From NCBI GenBank assembly GCA_029261595.1, contig JAJDAZ010000063.1, positions 1 to 51,616 of the forward strand: a DNA stretch of 51,616 nucleotides. The letters run 5' to 3'. The notes beneath the pieces are model-generated. The model was given only the letters and a program-made list of their open reading frames with translations, had not been told where the DNA came from and did no database searches. Below, piece by piece: positions 7,664 through 14,566 of this stretch. This stretch comes from Nitrospinaceae bacterium (lineage in GTDB: Bacteria > Nitrospinota > Nitrospinia > Nitrospinales > VA-1). A program made the position numbers and the translations under genes. The stretch's first letter is position 1. Each line of letters begins with the position of its first letter.

Positions 7664-9616
7664 ATGTCTGAAAAAGATAAGATTCTCTCCGCGCTCAAGA
7701 GACCGGGTTCCCTTTGTTTTCCATCCAGCGAAAAGTCCGTCTCGGATATTGAAAGCGCGTTTTCCAAATTAAAGAGTGAGACCCTCGAAGGTGCCACCTA
7801 CTGGTTTGAAAACGACAAACCCAGTGTCTTAAACACCCGCGTCAAGGTTTACCCCACGGGCCACATGGCTTTTTACACTACTGATGGCAGGCGTTTTCTC
7901 ACGACAGACCCCGGCGGCGAACCGCTCAACGAATGCGAATGGTATCAGGACCCCAACACGGGTGAAATCCGCCTGACCCACGCCCGCATGCAACTGGATT
8001 CCAGGCAATGGATCGGCATCAAGCCGAGGGCCAAAACCTTCAGCGCGCAGATCGACATCAAGGGCCAGGAAGGATGGGAGACCATGACTCTGGACGACCT
8101 TCGGAAAAAAGCCGCAGAGTCCTGGCGCGTGCCATTCTCCGAGGTGAAGTATTTTTATTCCGACGAAAACATGGTCCATAAGGGCGACGGCAAATACGAC
8201 ATCATTCTCACCAAGGACGGCCTGTATGCCTTGAACGACGGCTTGTTCGATAAAACCCTTTTCATCAGTTTTATGTTTACAGTGAACTGGGCCCGGCTGG
8301 ACCTCATCCCGGTGGTGGAGTTGTTTCAATCGACCCTGCCGGGTTCAGGCGGCGCCACTTTTGAATTGATCTGGGGGCTTTACGAAGACCAGTCCCGCGA
8401 GGAAGACCTGGGCACCCTGCGCTACCGGGGCCTGCCCACCTACCCGTCCAAAGAGGCGTTCAATATTTTCTCCGCGTTTTTTACGCCCAAGGGCCCGGAG
8501 GGAAAAGACATCATGAAGGTGTTCACGGACCCCGACCGGTCCCATCAAATCACCTGGACGCCCAAGCCCAATCCGCCCTGGCGTTATTTCAACAATGAAC
8601 ACGCCATGACGCTGACGGTTCAAGACAAGTTTCTTTATAAAGTGACGGTGCATAACGATCCTCTGGCCGTTCCATATGTCAATTGCTTTCGCGGGGCGAA
8701 ACCCTCCTGCCAGCGCGAAATCCAGGTGACCCATAATTCGTTTATTCTGGTAGAAGGTGAACTCGGTAGAGAAATTCCTTTCGATCCGATATGGAACATC
8801 CTGCCACAAACGGAACCTTCGAAACTACCGGCCAAAATGCCCTTCGGCTGGAAATGGTTCTTCAATAATTTTCCGCCGAAAGTGGACCCCGTCAAAGTCC
8901 TGTACACGGTGCCCTTTTATCCCGAAGGGCCCAATGAAATCGACGAGGCCGCCCTTCAGCCGATGGTGATCGACCAGATTTTTTATTACATGGAAATGTC
9001 CCCCGGAATGTCGGCAAAACTGGAAAAAATCGACAAAGTGCTCATTCACACTTTCGACTGCGTGCTCGCCGGGTGCATCGACTGCACCAGGGACCGGCAA
9101 TACACCGTCCTGTACAGCGATCCGGAATTCGCCCAGAAAAACGCCTGCCTGCTATGGAACTATTCGGCTTCGCGCAATCAACTGGACAATATGAGCAAGG
9201 TGAGTTTTCTATCTGAAAAGGAAAACGTCGTCGATGTGTATAAGGGAAAATACGGGCTCATCTTCAAATGGATCCCTTTCATGTATTTTCAGGACCGCGA
9301 GGCCTGTCAGAAAATGCTGCAAAGCCTGGTGGACGCGATGTTGCCCGATGGCGTCCTGTTTCTGGTGGGTCCCAAGCCCATGCAAGGCCTGTTCGAACAC
9401 TTTTTCCTGGACTGCCTGTACAACGACCCGATCATCAACATGCCGTTTTACCGCCAGCATATTAAAATGTGCCCGGAAAACCTGGTGAATCCGGAACTGA
9501 CGGTGTTCATGCTGGAGAAAAAACAGATCCCCGCAGACGAACCCGGCCCTCCCCCACCTGCGGAAATCAAAGAGGACATGCCACAACCCAATCTGCGCGG
9601 CTTTCGGCGGAATTAA
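7664..9616 (+). CDS. Unknown 650-aa protein, divergent from the radical SAM gene
   Basis: 650 aa, family not recognised. There is no signal peptide and no clear membrane segment. The first 450 residues are rich in Trp, Tyr, Phe and Pro, with beta-strand-like stretches. Residues of about 470-625 have the look of the second half of a class I methyltransferase fold: a run like VDVYKGKYGLIFKWIPFMYF, then a helix with EACQKMLQSLVDAMLPDG and the strand VLFLVGP. I see no glycine-rich SAM-binding loop, so it may be inactive or merely similar. A cysteine cluster, FDCVLAGCIDC, lies near 485-495 and could bind metal. The C-terminus is proline-rich. It has its own consensus promoter and faces away from the radical SAM gene, which suggests but does not prove a joint function. 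Confidence 0.85.
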   Translation: MSEKDKILSALKRPGSLCFPSSEKSVSDIESAFSKLKSETLEGATYWFENDKPSVLNTRVKVYPTGHMAFYTTDGRRFLTTDPGGEPLNECEWYQDPNTGEIRLTHARMQLDSRQWIGIKPRAKTFSAQIDIKGQEGWETMTLDDLRKKAAESWRVPFSEVKYFYSDENMVHKGDGKYDIILTKDGLYALNDGLFDKTLFISFMFTVNWARLDLIPVVELFQSTLPGSGGATFELIWGLYEDQSREEDLGTLRYRGLPTYPSKEAFNIFSAFFTPKGPEGKDIMKVFTDPDRSHQITWTPKPNPPWRYFNNEHAMTLTVQDKFLYKVTVHNDPLAVPYVNCFRGAKPSCQREIQVTHNSFILVEGELGREIPFDPIWNILPQTEPSKLPAKMPFGWKWFFNNFPPKVDPVKVLYTVPFYPEGPNEIDEAALQPMVIDQIFYYMEMSPGMSAKLEKIDKVLIHTFDCVLAGCIDCTRDRQYTVLYSDPEFAQKNACLLWNYSASRNQLDNMSKVSFLSEKENVVDVYKGKYGLIFKWIPFMYFQDREACQKMLQSLVDAMLPDGVLFLVGPKPMQGLFEHFFLDCLYNDPIINMPFYRQHIKMCPENLVNPELTVFMLEKKQIPADEPGPPPPAEIKEDMPQPNLRGFRRN

Positions 9617-9656
9617 TTCGGACAGGTAGAAACACAAATTAGAGTCTATCGTCTAA

Positions 9657-9733
9657 TCCGTCATTGCTAGCATCGCGAAGCAATCCAGAAGACCTGGATC
9701 GCCGCGCCGCTTATAGCGGCTCGCGATGACATC
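9657..9733. repeat. MITE-like palindromic repeat, copy 1
   Basis: The core runs from CCGTCATTGCTAGC to GGCTCGCGATGACATCG and is imperfectly palindromic. Inside are AGCAATCCAG and CTGGATCGCCGCGCCGC. Copies 2 (10685-10869) and 3 (16676-16804) share these blocks. The pattern resembles non-coding GTCATTGCGAG-type elements spread through many proteobacterial and related genomes. It sits just upstream of the TetR promoter. Confidence 0.8.
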
Positions 9734-9754
9734 GAAAAATATCCAATATTCTTC

Positions 9755-9783
9755 TTGACTTATGGACCGATCAGTCCGATATT
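9755..9783 (+). promoter_or_regulatory. Promoter of the TetR gene with an operator in its spacer
   Basis: TTGACT (9755-9760) and GATATT (9778-9783) lie 17 bp apart. The spacer contains GGACCGATCAGTCC (9764-9777), an imperfect dyad of the form GGACC-N4-GTCC. The same pattern recurs as a perfect palindrome at 10394-10411. An operator exactly between -35 and -10 is the usual layout for a self-repressing TetR protein. The start codon is only 7 bp after the -10 box, so the transcript would be nearly leaderless. Confidence 0.7.
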
Positions 9784-9789
9784 AAACTC

Positions 9790-10377
9790 ATGAATATCGG
9801 ACGACCCAGAAATTTTGATACGGACCAGGCCCTCAAAGCCGCAGTGCAAGTGTTCTGGAGCAAGGGTTACGAGGCCACCTCGTTACAGGATTTGATAGAG
9901 GCGATGCAGATTTCCAAGAGCAGTTTCTACCAGACCTTCGAAAGCAAGCATCAGTTGTTTCAAAACTGCATCCATCATTACCAGGATCGGTTCATCGGCG
10001 ACATCACCGAGTCCCTGCAAAATGCAAAGTCGGGCCGCGCTTTCATTGAGGACATATTTAATTGCATGCAGGATAAAGCCGGGCCGGCCAGTGACCGGCG
10101 GGGATGCCTGATTTTAAACTGCGCCAGTGAGTTCGCCCAGAGAGATCCCGTCATTGCCAGATTGATTTCGACCAGCATCCAGCAAATGACCGATGTTTTT
10201 TTATCGGCGGTCAAGCGCGCCCAAAAGGAGGGAGACATTTTGTCCCATAAAAAACCAATGCCGCTGGCGCGTTATTTATTGAGCAGTCTGAACGGTCTGA
10301 CCACGACCATCAAAGCAGGCGCGAGACCAAAGGAAGTCAGGGAAGTGACCCAGGTCGTTCTTTCAGCTCTGGATTAA
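9790..10377 (+). CDS. TetR/AcrR-family transcriptional repressor
   Basis: 195 aa. Residues 1-55 form the TetR DNA-binding domain: FDTDQALKAAVQVFWSKGYEATSLQDLIEAM, then SKSSFYQTFESKHQLF of the recognition helix region. The C-terminal ligand domain contains RRGCLILNCASEFAQRDP, a pattern common in the NemR/AcuR-like branch that senses small electrophiles. A conserved Cys (GC and NC in that block) could be a sensing residue. Two matching operators, in its own promoter and before the tautomerase gene, argue that it represses itself and the downstream gene or genes. Electrophile sensing is inference from the family branch and from the neighbouring enzymes. Confidence 0.92.
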   Translation: MNIGRPRNFDTDQALKAAVQVFWSKGYEATSLQDLIEAMQISKSSFYQTFESKHQLFQNCIHHYQDRFIGDITESLQNAKSGRAFIEDIFNCMQDKAGPASDRRGCLILNCASEFAQRDPVIARLISTSIQQMTDVFLSAVKRAQKEGDILSHKKPMPLARYLLSSLNGLTTTIKAGARPKEVREVTQVVLSALD

Positions 10378-10393
10378 ATTTTTTTACCCATTT

Positions 10394-10411
10394 TTGGACC
10401 AATTGGTCCAA
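10394..10411. promoter_or_regulatory. Perfect TetR-type operator
   Basis: TTGGACCAATTGGTCCAA is an 18-bp perfect palindrome between the regulator and the tautomerase gene, 38 bp before the latter's start. It shares GGACC-N4-GTCC spacing with the site in the regulator promoter. It also resembles the GACC-N4-GGTC operators known for YxaF/LmrA- and NemR-type repressors. Confidence 0.75.
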
Positions 10412-10449
10412 TTTCAACAACGACCAAAACTAAAATAGGAGATATCATC

Positions 10450-10671
10450 ATGCCACTCGTTCAAATCAAAGGAATCAGCGGAGTGCTCACTCCTGAGCAA
10501 AAACAGGATATGATTAAAAAAGTCACGGACGCCGTCCTCTCTGTAGAAGGTGAAGGGCTTCGCCCCGTCACCTGGGTGATGATTGAAGATGTTCCCTCCG
10601 GACATTGGGGCGTTGGCGGAGACCCGGTGACCACCGGGCAGGTTCGGGACATGGCCACCGCGAAACAATAG
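10450..10671 (+). CDS. 4-oxalocrotonate tautomerase family protein
   Basis: 73 aa, close to the usual 60-75 of small tautomerases. The start MPLVQIKG leaves Pro as residue 1 after Met removal; this Pro is the catalytic base of the family. The middle has LTPEQKQDMIKKVTDAV and the typical PVTWVMIEDVPSGHWGVGG. The family tautomerises enol and keto acids and forms small homo-oligomers in the cytosol. AGGAG lies 9 nt before the ATG. It follows the TetR operator, so it is probably the main target of the repressor. Which substrate it uses cannot be told. Confidence 0.92.
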   Translation: MPLVQIKGISGVLTPEQKQDMIKKVTDAVLSVEGEGLRPVTWVMIEDVPSGHWGVGGDPVTTGQVRDMATAKQ

Positions 10672-10684
10672 CCTTTCAAAATGG

Positions 10685-10869
10685 CAAACTTTGCATAACC
10701 CGTCTTTGCGAGAAGCCAACGGCGACGAAGTAATCCAGAACATCTGGATCTACCCCTGCGGGGCACGAAGGCTTAGGAATATTATAACGGCCACACCGTT
10801 TTGCGGCTCGCGATGACGGATGGGGTCAGGACAGACTCCATGGAGATTTTCAACGGTGCAAAGGTCTCT
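10685..10869. repeat. MITE-like repeat, copy 2, with an internal insertion
   Basis: The left end reads ACTTTGCATAACC and the right end GGTGCAAAGGTCTCT; the first is close to the reverse complement of GGTTATGCAAAGGT seen at the right end of copy 3. Between them is the core from CCGTCTTTGCGAG to GGCTCGCGATGACGG. Relative to copies 1 and 3, about 40-50 nt are inserted after CTGGATC, starting with TACCCCTGCGGGGCACGAAGGC, which resembles the GGGGCATGAAGGC block of the other repeat family at 17422 and 27687. It separates the tautomerase and dehydrogenase genes. Confidence 0.75.
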
Positions 10870-10898
10870 TTCAAAAAAAGGCTCTCAACTTTAATAAA

Positions 10899-11660
10899 TT
10901 GGAGAAAACCATGAAAATAGAAGGATCAACAGTCCTGGTCACGGGCACAAACAGAGGCATCGGACGCTCTCTGGTTACAGCACTGGCTGAGAGCGGAGCA
11001 AAAAAAGTGTATGCGGGAATACGGGATGTGGAAGCATTCACAAATAAGGAGGCTAAATTTCTCGAAAAATTTAAGGGAAAGGTGGAGCCCATATCTCTCG
11101 ACATCACCAAAAATAACCAGGTCGATTTGGCGGTTGAAAAAGCTTATGATGTGAACTTGCTCATCAACAACGCGGGCATCGCTAATTACAGCGGACTGAT
11201 CGCCGCCGATGATCTGGCCTCGGCCCGGCAGGAAATGGAAGTCAATTATTTCGCGACCCTTGCCATGATTCGCGCCTTTGCTCCGGTGCTGAAGAAAAAT
11301 GGCGGCGGCGCTATCGTCAATCTTTTATCCGTTGCCAGCCTGGTGAACTTTCCCCTGCTGGGAACGTACAGCGCATCCAAAGCCGCGCTATATTCCCTGA
11401 CCCAGGGCGTGCGCGCGGAACTGGCGGCAGAGGGCACTAAGGTAATCGGGATTTTCCCCGGCCCCATTGACACAGACATGGCCAAAGGAATCGAAATGGA
11501 CAAAGCCTCTCCCGATGAAATTGCGCAAGGGACATTGAAAGCCATTGAGAACGGTCAGGAAGACGTGTTTATCGACCCAATGGCCGTAGAATTTCAACAG
11601 GGTTTATTGTCCGACCCCAAAGCAGTGGAAAGGCAGTGCGGGGAAATGCTTCCAGCGTGA
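10899..11660 (+). CDS. Short-chain dehydrogenase/reductase (SDR)
   Basis: 253 aa, the normal classical SDR length, though the ATG two codons later (AAAACCATGAAAATAG) may be the real start because it follows GGAG at a better distance. The cofactor motif TGTNRGIG is at about 14-21, NNAG at about 90, the catalytic Ser in NLLSVAS and the YSASK catalytic Tyr/Lys at about 159-163. PGPIDT follows, as usual. It should be a cytosolic NAD(P)H-dependent oxidoreductase of carbonyl or alcohol groups. It lies between tautomerase and dienelactone hydrolase genes, which suggests detoxification of reactive carbonyls. Its stop codon TGA is at the centre of the palindrome CCAGCG-TGA-CGCTGG (11652-11666). Confidence 0.93.
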   Translation: MEKTMKIEGSTVLVTGTNRGIGRSLVTALAESGAKKVYAGIRDVEAFTNKEAKFLEKFKGKVEPISLDITKNNQVDLAVEKAYDVNLLINNAGIANYSGLIAADDLASARQEMEVNYFATLAMIRAFAPVLKKNGGGAIVNLLSVASLVNFPLLGTYSASKAALYSLTQGVRAELAAEGTKVIGIFPGPIDTDMAKGIEMDKASPDEIAQGTLKAIENGQEDVFIDPMAVEFQQGLLSDPKAVERQCGEMLPA

Positions 11661-11778
11661 CGCTGGACCCAATAGTGACGTACGATGAGTTTACTGGCGA
11701 AACAAAGTGGAGTTGTCGTATCAAATCCAAATTTTCGTTTTCTATTTTTTTAATTGCATTTTATCCACGGAGGCGATT

Positions 11779-12570
11779 GTGAAAAAACTTTTTATTCTTC
11801 TTTTTATATTTGGACTGACCTCAACCGCAAACGCGGGTATCCATACCGAAACGGTTAAATATTCATCAGGCGGAACCGAACTGACAGGGTTTCTTGCCTA
11901 TGACGACTCCATCAAGGAAAAGCGCCCCGGCATTCTTGTGGTCCACGAATGGTGGGGCCATAACAAACACGCGCAGGACCGGGCCCGCAAGCTCGCCAAA
12001 CTGGGTTACACCGCTTTCGCGCTCGATATGTACGGCACCGGCAAGCTGGCCGACCACCCGAAAAAAGCCGGTGAGTTCATGAACGCGGCATTCACGAACT
12101 GGGAAGCATCGCAAGCCAAATTTCGGGAAGCCAAAAAAATCCTGCAGGCTCACGCGACCGTCGATCCTGAGAAAATCGGAGCCATCGGGTTCTGCTTCGG
12201 CGGCGCGGTTTCCATTCGGATGGCGCGTGGCGGTGAAGACCTTAAGGGCGTTGTCGCCTTTCACAGCGCCCTGCCCGACCAGCCCAAATTGGCTAAGGAT
12301 CAGGTAACCGCCTCAATACTGGTCATCAATGGTGCGGATGATGGTTTTTTGAAATCAGATACGGTGGCGTCCTTTGTTAAAGAAATGGTCGATGCCGATG
12401 TCGATTTCAAATACATGAGCTTGAAAGGGGTGCGACACAGTTTCACCAATCCTCAGGCCGATGAGTTCAGCAAAAAGTTCAATCTTCCCGCATTGAAATA
12501 CGACAAAGCGGCGGATCAAAAATCCTGGAAAGCCATGCACCGGTTTTTCCAGGGTGTGTTCGCAAACTGA
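11779..12570 (+). CDS. Secreted dienelactone hydrolase family protein
   Basis: 263 aa from the GTG at 11779, chosen because GGAGG lies 5 nt before it and because it starts a clean signal peptide (KKLFILLFIFGLTSTANA). The in-frame ATG at 11707 would bury that signal under 24 extra residues. The alpha/beta-hydrolase core has the nucleophile in GFCFGG (a Cys as in dienelactone hydrolases), a likely Asp in INGADDGFL, and the His in GVRHSF. The enzyme should hydrolyse lactone or ester bonds in the periplasm. It follows the SDR by 118 bp and precedes the nitroreductase by 51 bp on the same strand. Confidence 0.93.
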   Translation: MKKLFILLFIFGLTSTANAGIHTETVKYSSGGTELTGFLAYDDSIKEKRPGILVVHEWWGHNKHAQDRARKLAKLGYTAFALDMYGTGKLADHPKKAGEFMNAAFTNWEASQAKFREAKKILQAHATVDPEKIGAIGFCFGGAVSIRMARGGEDLKGVVAFHSALPDQPKLAKDQVTASILVINGADDGFLKSDTVASFVKEMVDADVDFKYMSLKGVRHSFTNPQADEFSKKFNLPALKYDKAADQKSWKAMHRFFQGVFAN

Positions 12571-12621
12571 GGTTTTACTATTAATGAGTCCTTTAGCCAT
12601 CCCTTTTTAAGGAAAAATCTT

Positions 12622-13227
12622 ATGGAAACATTCGACGCCATCTACCAGCGCCGCGCCATCAAACAATACGACCCCGGGCACAAGCTCACGCCCGAAGAAG
12701 AAACCAAACTGTTGGAAGCCGCCATTCAGGCCCCGACCAGCTTCAACATCCAGCATTGGCGCTTCGTGATCGTGCGCGACCCTGCCCTGCGTCAAAAAAT
12801 TCGCAAAGAGTTCGGCAACGATCAGGCGCAGATGACCGACGCATCGCTCCTCATCATCATGACCGCCGACGCCAACGCGTGGAAGAAAAACCCCGAACGT
12901 TATTGGAAGAACGCTCCAAAAGAAATCAACGAATTGTTGGTCAACTGGATGGGACCTTTCCACGAAGGACGAGAATGGTTGCAACGCGACGAGGCCCAGC
13001 GGTCCATCGGCATGGCCATGCAGACCCTGATGCTGGCGGCCAAGGCGATGGGTTACGAGTCCTGCCCGATGATCGGGTTCGACGGTGAAAAAGTCGCCGA
13101 ACTCATCAACCTGCCGAACGATCACGTGATGGGCCCCATGGTCGCCATCGGCAAGGGAACCAAAGACCCCTGGCCCAAGCCGGGCCAGTTGCCGCTCAGC
13201 GAGGTGGTGTTTGAGAATGGGTTTTGA
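12622..13227 (+). CDS. Nitroreductase family FMN-dependent oxidoreductase
   Basis: 201 aa, typical length. The N-terminus METFDAIYQRRAIKQYDP is the standard flavin-binding start with the RRxxxxY arginines, followed by APTSFNIQHWRFVIV. The C-terminal half has AMQTLMLAAKAMGYESCPMIGFD and the late PxPGQLPLSEVV. Such enzymes use NAD(P)H and FMN to reduce nitro-compounds, quinones or enals. AAGGA precedes the ATG by 8 nt. It is the last gene of the enzyme cluster downstream of the TetR regulator, so it may be co-regulated, although no operator copy was found directly before it. Confidence 0.93.
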   Translation: METFDAIYQRRAIKQYDPGHKLTPEEETKLLEAAIQAPTSFNIQHWRFVIVRDPALRQKIRKEFGNDQAQMTDASLLIIMTADANAWKKNPERYWKNAPKEINELLVNWMGPFHEGREWLQRDEAQRSIGMAMQTLMLAAKAMGYESCPMIGFDGEKVAELINLPNDHVMGPMVAIGKGTKDPWPKPGQLPLSEVVFENGF

Positions 13228-13259
13228 CAGGTTTTTCACAAGGCAACCTGAGCCTGACG

Positions 13260-13289
13260 AATGTCCGCTTTCGACCCAAAGCGGACATT
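13260..13289. repeat. Perfect 12-bp hairpin, left flank of AT-rich islet
   Basis: AATGTCCGCTTT and AAAGCGGACATT pair perfectly around a 6-nt loop (CGACCC). A degenerate relative sits at 14507-14536, on the other side of two AT-rich genes. It may also act as a terminator for the nitroreductase gene, but no T run follows. Confidence 0.75.
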
Positions 13290-13343
13290 TGAAAAGTACC
13301 AGAAGATACAAGAAATATTGATTGTTAATATTGGGGTTATATA

Positions 13344-13706
13344 GTGGGTATAAAAGAAATTGTAATTATCACTTTGGTCATTGTCATCCTTATAAGGACA
13401 ATTTATAGCTCTTCAAAAATAAAACGTATCAACAAAAAAAGAGCGAATCGAGAATATAGTTCTGGTGTTGATTTATCAGCTGAAGAATATAAAACAAGAC
13501 TTGGTGAAATCGAATTAATGTATGAAGACTTGGAGGGAGATTACTGGTTTGTTGGTGCAGCGGCGTCTTCAATCATCGCACACCTATACTGGCATAACTG
13601 GTACATTACGGTGTTGATCGGAGTGTCTATTTGGGTTGTAGGGTGGAAATTTCTTGCCATTAGACCTTTCACAAACGGCATCGCAGATAACAATGAAACA
13701 AAATGA
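13344..13706 (+). CDS. Small membrane protein, unknown
   Basis: 120 aa from a GTG start preceded by GGGG at 10 nt. Residues 4-20 (IVIITLVIVILIRTIY) form one membrane segment, followed by a basic stretch and an acidic middle region. A second hydrophobic stretch lies at about 72-100 (IIAHLYWHNWYITVLIGVSIWVVGW), probably a helical hairpin or two segments. The base composition is clearly more AT-rich than the genes on both sides. No family recognised. It is paired with another membrane protein gene 108 bp downstream, within the same repeat-flanked islet. Confidence 0.65.
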   Translation: MGIKEIVIITLVIVILIRTIYSSSKIKRINKKRANREYSSGVDLSAEEYKTRLGEIELMYEDLEGDYWFVGAAASSIIAHLYWHNWYITVLIGVSIWVVGWKFLAIRPFTNGIADNNETK

Positions 13707-13814
13707 CCTACCTCCTTCCCTAAAAAAATAAGTGGTTCAGTTTTTTGCCGATTAACTATGATAGTACAAGGTCCCGCCAAGCATTTCTTCTCCTATTGAT
13801 GCAAGGAATCTAAT

Positions 13815-14429
13815 ATGAAAGCCGAAGAGCTAATAGAAATAATCAAAGATGATCTTAACCTGGCAAAAGAACAAAAAACCCAAACAATAAAAATTGAAAA
13901 CTTTGAGGCTTGGTACGATGATCTCAAAAATTTTGTAAAAGATCATCCCGAACCGGAACCGTCACCCGTTGACCAAAACAATTTAGAAGAATATAAGGCA
14001 AAAGTTCAAAGAGGTTTTGAGCATTACAGAGCAGTACAACAACATAGACTAGAGGTTTTCAAAACCGTAATTAATGCAGGCCAAGCTGCTTTAAAAAGCG
14101 CAATTTTGATAAATGGGGGTGGATCAGTTGCCATTCTTGCCTTTATTGGGAATATTCTCAAACCCGGCGACCCTATCAAAGCCGCCCTTGTTCACTCATT
14201 AGGTGGTTCCTTAAGAATGTTTGCAGTCGGAACGCTTTGCGCCGCAATGGCCGCCGGTGGTACCTACCTTGTTCAATTTTTTGATGCTGCTGGTTTAGAT
14301 AGTAAGTGCCCTAAAATATGGCGTGGGCTGGCGCATATTTTTAATGCCCTGGTAATCGCAACTGTAATTTATTCATATATTCGATTTTGGTTGGGAGTGG
14401 ATTATGCTTACATAGCTTTTTCAAACTAA
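13815..14429 (+). CDS. Unknown membrane protein with soluble N-terminal half
   Basis: 204 aa. Residues 1-85 are charged and helical (EELIEIIKDDLNLAKEQKTQ). Membrane segments are visible at about 95-120 (ALKSAILINGGGSVAILAFIG), 135-160 (RMFAVGTLCAAMAAGGTYLV) and 175-195 (IFNALVIATVIYSYIRFWLG). The motif KSAILINGGG is familiar to me from scattered, sporadically distributed bacterial membrane proteins, but I cannot name the family. AAGGAATCT precedes the ATG. AT-rich composition and flanking repeats suggest recent acquisition. Confidence 0.75.
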   Translation: MKAEELIEIIKDDLNLAKEQKTQTIKIENFEAWYDDLKNFVKDHPEPEPSPVDQNNLEEYKAKVQRGFEHYRAVQQHRLEVFKTVINAGQAALKSAILINGGGSVAILAFIGNILKPGDPIKAALVHSLGGSLRMFAVGTLCAAMAAGGTYLVQFFDAAGLDSKCPKIWRGLAHIFNALVIATVIYSYIRFWLGVDYAYIAFSN

Positions 14430-14506
14430 CTGTTTAGCGTCAGCCAAAAGTGGAACAATTGAGGTAAAAAGGTAAGAGATATTTTCTGTTAAATTTTCCT
14501 CAGCCG

Positions 14507-14536
14507 AATGTCCGCTTCTGGCCGAAAGCCGTCAAT
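14507..14536. repeat. Degenerate hairpin, right flank of AT-rich islet
   Basis: AATGTCCGCTTCTGGCCGAA followed by AGCCGTCAAT matches the left-flank hairpin at 13260-13289 in its first 11 bases and in the overall dyad, but the right arm has decayed. GAATGTCCGCTT is an exact 12-bp direct repeat of 13259-13270. Confidence 0.6.
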
Positions 14537-14566
14537 CCTGAAAACTCCCCTATTTAAGGGAAGGAA

